A DNA stretch of 64,000 bases from DATLLJ01 sp035537875 (lineage in GTDB: Bacteria; Acidobacteriota; Vicinamibacteria; Vicinamibacterales; CAVVIG01), in contig DATLLJ010000002.1 of the NCBI GenBank assembly GCA_035537875.1, forward strand, positions 124,001 to 188,000, read 5' to 3'. The notes under the pieces are model-generated. The model was not told the origin of the DNA. It saw only the letters and a list, made by a program, of their open reading frames with translations, and did not search any database. A program made the translations under genes and the position numbers. The first letter of the stretch is position 1; every line of letters begins with the position of its first letter. This document shows positions 60,681-64,000 of this stretch, piece by piece.

Positions 60681-61187
60681 TCACTTCACGGAATCCGCTC
60701 CGGCTCTGGCGACCTGCCCGTCCTGCTCGCCGCTGCCGCCGGAGACGCCAATGCCGCCAAGAATTCTTCCGCCGACGATAATCGGAACGCCGCCGTCGAT
60801 CGGGACCGCGCCTTCGAGCCGAAGGAGGCGGAGCCCCTCTCCTCCCGCCGCCACGCCATCCTGAAAGACCTTCGTCGGACGCCTGAACAGCGCTGCCGAC
60901 CGCGCTTTTTCAACGGCGACGTCGACGCTGCCGGTCTGTGTGTTGTCCATCTTCTCGAAATAGACGAGGTGCCCACCGGTGTCGACGATGGCGATGGCCA
61001 TGTTCCAGCTGTTCTTGTGTGCCTCGGCGGAGGCTGCGGCGGCTGCCTTCTTGGCCGCATCGAGCACGATCGGCATCCCGTAGGGCGTTTGCGGCGGCGC
61101 TGGAAAAGGAGTCTGTCCGAAGCCGCGCGAGGCAGCCGGCAGTAACAGGCTCAGTGCAAGACAGAATCCAGCCACCGAATGTCTCAC
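60681..61187 (-). CDS. GlcG/HbpS-family secreted heme-binding-like protein
   Basis: 168 residues; signal peptide LALSLLLPAASRGFGQ. The domain shows MPIVLDAAKKAAAAASAEAHKNSWNMAIAIVDTGGHLVYFEKMDNTQTGSVDVAVEKARSAALFRRPT and GAVPIDGGVPIIVGGRILGGIGVSGGSGEQDGQVARAG, the GlcG/HbpS pattern. Family members bind heme or cobalamin-like ligands or act in sensing. It lies between the DUF6152 gene and a DUF-type secreted gene. Confidence 0.9.
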   Translation of the reverse strand: MRHSVAGFCLALSLLLPAASRGFGQTPFPAPPQTPYGMPIVLDAAKKAAAAASAEAHKNSWNMAIAIVDTGGHLVYFEKMDNTQTGSVDVAVEKARSAALFRRPTKVFQDGVAAGGEGLRLLRLEGAVPIDGGVPIIVGGRILGGIGVSGGSGEQDGQVARAGADSVK

Positions 61188-61206
61188 GTAACTCTCCCGG
61201 TCGGAC

Positions 61207-62007
61207 CTACGGTTGGTTGATGTGCGTGGGCGAAAGGAGTCCCTCTGTGAGGTCCTTGTTGTTTTCCATGCACCACCACTCCATCAGCTCGTCGCCCTCT
61301 TTCATACGCGACCAGACGCGAGTGTTCTTGAACGGCTTCGAGTAAGCCTTGGGGTCGTTGAACGTCACCTCGTACTCGAGATGATCGGCGTCGATGTGGC
61401 GGAGGCGCTCGGTGACGCGCAACTGGTCGCTCGACGGATGCTCCGCCGTGTCCAGCCAGGTCTGACCGTTGAAACCGGTGGTTTCAATAATCAGCGTGTC
61501 GCCTTCGTAACGACCAACCGACCGTCCCAGCCACAGCGGATCGGCGCCTTCGGGCAGTCTGCGGCCATCGGTGGGAATGACATGGAACACGTTATTCGAC
61601 TCGAAGAGATAGGCGAGGCGTTTGGGCGTCTGAAGGATCTCGAGTGGGTATGCGGTACCCATGGCCCGGGTATAGCCCCACGGCAGGCAGCGCGCCGCAT
61701 AATCGAATCTCGGGCCCGACATTTGTTCCTTCCCCCAGGCTGTATAGGAAAGCTCGCCAGCGCCCTTCTGCTTGCACCCTGTAGTCGCCGCCCCGCTGCC
61801 GCATCCATTGACATCCTCGGTAATGTCAGAAACCCGCGGGCGGTCCCAGACTCCGTTGAAGTCCGGTTTGCCGTCCGCAAGGCGCGGGATGCTCTTCGCC
61901 GTCGCGGTCTGTCCCGCAGCCGGCGTGGGCGCCGCGATGAACGCGGCCACGGCCGCAGCCGCCACGACGATTGAAGGGACGATTGAAAGAGGAACACGCA
62001 TTCTCAT
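61207..62007 (-). CDS. secreted protein of the 'DGKPDFxGVW' type, function unknown
   Basis: 266 residues with a signal peptide (VVAAAAVAAFIAAPTPAAGQ). IPRLADGKPDFNGVWDRP is the recurring opening seen in many acidobacterial exported proteins. LPWGYTRAMGTAYPLEILQTPKRLAYLFESNNVFHVIPTDGR and VGRYEGDTLIIETTGFNGQTWLD are the other conserved blocks. It is likely beta-propeller-like or lipocalin-like and binds an unknown compound. It belongs to the same run as the GlcG and DUF6152 genes. Confidence 0.8.
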   Translation of the reverse strand: MRMRVPLSIVPSIVVAAAAVAAFIAAPTPAAGQTATAKSIPRLADGKPDFNGVWDRPRVSDITEDVNGCGSGAATTGCKQKGAGELSYTAWGKEQMSGPRFDYAARCLPWGYTRAMGTAYPLEILQTPKRLAYLFESNNVFHVIPTDGRRLPEGADPLWLGRSVGRYEGDTLIIETTGFNGQTWLDTAEHPSSDQLRVTERLRHIDADHLEYEVTFNDPKAYSKPFKNTRVWSRMKEGDELMEWWCMENNKDLTEGLLSPTHINQP

Positions 62008-62173
62008 CGTCGGACCTCCAGTGGGTTCCCCACATACTGCACCTCTGGTTGGGGTAACGCAACGGTTTCGATGGTGGGGGCCGAGACCACTCTGGCGGGC
62101 TGCCTCGGCGGGGGGCCCGGCCGATGTGGTGGTCGGTCAGCCCTGCTATGCATAGGGCAATGTGGCCTCCACA

Positions 62174-63298
62174 TCACTGCTGTGCCTCCAGCACCATCCG
62201 TCGGACTTCCGAAACGATGGCCTGGACCTGCAGGACGCTCCGTTCGCGATTCGCCAGCAGCGCGGCGGCATATCGCCGTGCAGGTGCAAGCTCGAGGTAG
62301 GCTGTCGCACCTTCCATCGATCCATTGAAGTCAAATACCTGGCCGTAGGGCGTCCTGCCTCCGTTTGACACGCCAGTCGAATCGACCGACCATCCGGCCG
62401 TGAAGACAGCTCGACCTTCACCATCAGGCCGAATGCTGAACATCTCCTGGGCGGTCGTCTCGGTGACCAGCTTGCGTTCGAAGATCCCGATGACAAACGA
62501 CGCCAGGTCGTTGACGGTCGAAATGATTCCGCTTGCAGGCATCTTGAAGCGGGTGTCGACGACCAGCGAAGGCCGGAGACCATAGATCAGTCCGCGGCGA
62601 TATCCGGGACTGAATGTGGGCGAACCGTAGGCAGGATGATCAGACGTCGTCGCGGTCATCCCCGCGACCGCGAAAACACGGTTCTTCATGAAATCGGCGT
62701 ACGACTGGCCGGAGGCGCCCTCGATGACGCAGCCGAGCGCCGCATAGCCCCATGACGTGTACAGCGTTTTGGCGCCCGGTTGGAATCGGAGCGGTTCGCG
62801 AGTGACGTTGACGAGCGCCGCCCCGAGCCGCAGAGGCGCCCCCTCGATCGTTACGTCTTCCCGATCGGTCGTATGGCGCATCCCGCTCCGGTGCATAAGA
62901 AACTGTCGAACCGTGGGCGCACCGTCGAGGGCCCCCAGCTCGGGACAGTACTGGCGCGCCGGGTCGTCCAGCTTCACCCGTCCGTCCTGAACCAACTGGA
63001 ACACTCCCGCAGCCGTCAACGGTTTCGACACCGACGCCACGCGGTACTGTGTGTCGGCGGATGGCCGAAGGGTCTGAGTAAGCGAGGTCGTGCCGAACCC
63101 CTTGGCGTACACGACACGGCCATCCTGGACGATCGCAAGGGACACTCCGGGAATGTTGTTCGAGGTGAGCGCGGACATGACGAGTTCGTCGATCGGACGC
63201 TCCGGCTTGAAACCGGGGCGCGACTGGGTGGCGACGGCGGCGACCGACAGCACAACTCCGGCAGCGAGAAATACCGTCCGAATCAGAGAACTGCACAT
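62174..63298 (-). CDS. secreted serine hydrolase (class C beta-lactamase fold)
   Basis: 374 residues with a signal peptide (VFLAAGVVLSVAAVATQSR). VASVSKPLTAAGVFQLV is the SxxK motif (about residue 90). LYTSWGYAALGCVIEGA supplies the YxS/N-type motif. RFKMPASGIISTVNDLASFV and GRTPYGQVFDFNGSMEGATAYLEL follow in normal order. It is the third beta-lactamase-fold hydrolase in the window; periplasmic esterase or peptidase activity is expected. Confidence 0.9.
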   Translation of the reverse strand: MCSSLIRTVFLAAGVVLSVAAVATQSRPGFKPERPIDELVMSALTSNNIPGVSLAIVQDGRVVYAKGFGTTSLTQTLRPSADTQYRVASVSKPLTAAGVFQLVQDGRVKLDDPARQYCPELGALDGAPTVRQFLMHRSGMRHTTDREDVTIEGAPLRLGAALVNVTREPLRFQPGAKTLYTSWGYAALGCVIEGASGQSYADFMKNRVFAVAGMTATTSDHPAYGSPTFSPGYRRGLIYGLRPSLVVDTRFKMPASGIISTVNDLASFVIGIFERKLVTETTAQEMFSIRPDGEGRAVFTAGWSVDSTGVSNGGRTPYGQVFDFNGSMEGATAYLELAPARRYAAALLANRERSVLQVQAIVSEVRRMVLEAQQ

Positions 63299-63316
63299 CA
63301 GGTGGATTAGCCCGCC

Positions 63317-64000
63317 TCACGCGAGCATCGGCTGGATCGCACGCGCGAGAGCCAGAAAAGGCTCTCCGGCTTCAACCGGACACCCATCTTCAACGCACCA
63401 AATAGCGGCCAGAACCGCCTGCGAAAAGCCCCAGGCCAACGCTCGCGAGGAGTCCAGCCCGAGAACGGTCTCGAAGACCCGGAGCCTCTTATCGATTGTC
63501 TGTGCCACCGCGAACAAATCCGGCCGCTCGCACGGATTTCGAAGAGCGGCCCCGATCTCGTACTCGAGTTCGCCGACAACCCCCTTGGGGTCGATGGCCA
63601 GCCAGCCGCGTGCGGTGTCAAAGAGCACGTTGTAATGATGCAGGTCGCCATGGAGAAGCCGTATGCGAGTCTGCGACGCGTCGAGTTCAAGGTACCTCTG
63701 CTGCGCGTGTTCGACAAGGGCCTTGGGAATCTGCTCGTCACCACTTACTAGATAGCGCCGAAATCCTCCTGCCAGGTGCTGGACGGTCGGAATATTCCTT
63801 GGTGCTTGGTGCGGGACCATCTGCCGAATGAGTTGGGCCAGGATTTCTGTGGCCTGCTCATCGCGACCTTGTAACGCCAGATCGGCAAGGGAATGGCCTG
63901 GACGCAGCCTCTCCATGACAACGGCCCCATCGACGAAGCTGTGCATTCGAACGACACCTGTCCCGTTGAATGCCTCCAAGACCGGCCCGCACTGCCACTC
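63317..64000 (-). CDS. aminoglycoside phosphotransferase-family (APH(6)/streptomycin-kinase-like), partial
   Basis: The 5' end is beyond the window; the frame stays open to base 64000. The visible 227 codons contain VVRMHSFVDGAVVMERLRPG, then LLHGDLHHYNVLFD (Brenner-type catalytic HGDLHxxN) and WLAIDPKGVVGELEYEIG (metal-binding D-P-K-G, typical of APH(6)). The normal N-terminal ATP-binding lobe is therefore missing here only because of the window edge. It may inactivate streptomycin-type drugs or phosphorylate a small metabolite. The serine hydrolase gene starts 18 bp downstream. Confidence 0.87.
   Translation of the reverse strand, partial: EWQCGPVLEAFNGTGVVRMHSFVDGAVVMERLRPGHSLADLALQGRDEQATEILAQLIRQMVPHQAPRNIPTVQHLAGGFRRYLVSGDEQIPKALVEHAQQRYLELDASQTRIRLLHGDLHHYNVLFDTARGWLAIDPKGVVGELEYEIGAALRNPCERPDLFAVAQTIDKRLRVFETVLGLDSSRALAWGFSQAVLAAIWCVEDGCPVEAGEPFLALARAIQPMLA

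Overview
The window looks like a chromosomal segment of a GC-rich, free-living soil or sediment bacterium. The gene content resembles Acidobacteriota of the Vicinamibacteria type: many secreted or Tat-exported hydrolases, serine beta-lactamase-fold hydrolases, NTF2-like, VOC and DinB paralogues, GlcG and DUF6152 small secreted proteins, and a PknB-AAA-TPR giant regulator. This placement rests on gene content only. I see no rRNA, tRNA, CRISPR array, insertion sequence, prophage or integrase. Nearly all genes lie on the minus strand; only three convincing genes (1830, 6181, 16627) are on the plus strand.

Layout: 0-6.7 kb holds a VIT-type metal transporter, an NTF2-like protein, a YjbR-type protein, a Tat-exported amidohydrolase, and a GMC oxidoreductase with its Tat subunit-3 partner. 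6.7-11.6 kb is one giant gene: a receiver-like domain, about 1000 residues of 46-residue coiled-coil repeats, a PAS domain, and a histidine-kinase module whose phospho-acceptor and ATP-binding residues are gone. 11.7-22 kb has small secreted proteins, a yeast-type cytosine deaminase coupled to a methyltransferase, an AlkD-like protein, two secreted metallo-beta-lactamase-fold enzymes, an exported MmgE/PrpD protein, an SDR and an exported HpcH/HpaI aldolase. 22-25.2 kb is a tight stress-type cluster (PfpI, OsmC, TMEM175, F420-dependent-reductase-like, GNAT). 25-38 kb is rich in extracellular catabolic enzymes (serine hydrolase, amidohydrolase, NHL lyase-like, sulfatase, two tannase-family esterases). 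38-55 kb carries housekeeping and accessory singletons and three truncated gene remnants. 55-60 kb has the Ser/Thr kinase-ATPase giant and an ankyrin protein. 60-64 kb has three small secreted proteins, a serine hydrolase and an aminoglycoside-phosphotransferase-like gene cut by the window end.

The most notable observation is the OsmC-family gene at 24114-24587. It is interrupted by one in-frame TGA exactly where OsmC proteins carry the peroxidatic cysteine (GG-C-xxGT). The frame continues unbroken to the family's normal C-terminus, the second catalytic cysteine (KCPV) is kept, and a 6-bp GC hairpin with a 5-nt loop whose second base is G begins 19 nt after the TGA. That is the architecture of a bacterial selenocysteine insertion element, so the gene is best read as a selenoprotein candidate rather than a pseudogene. 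Its operon partner is a DJ-1/PfpI protein, which fits a peroxide or electrophile defence role.

Other points of interest are two different intergenic octamer-repeat elements (3518-3624, 39374-39408), the giant pseudo-sensor kinase with a nearly perfect 138-bp tandem duplication, a membrane-anchored ribosomal L7/L12-like C-terminal domain protein, and three N-terminally truncated gene fragments.
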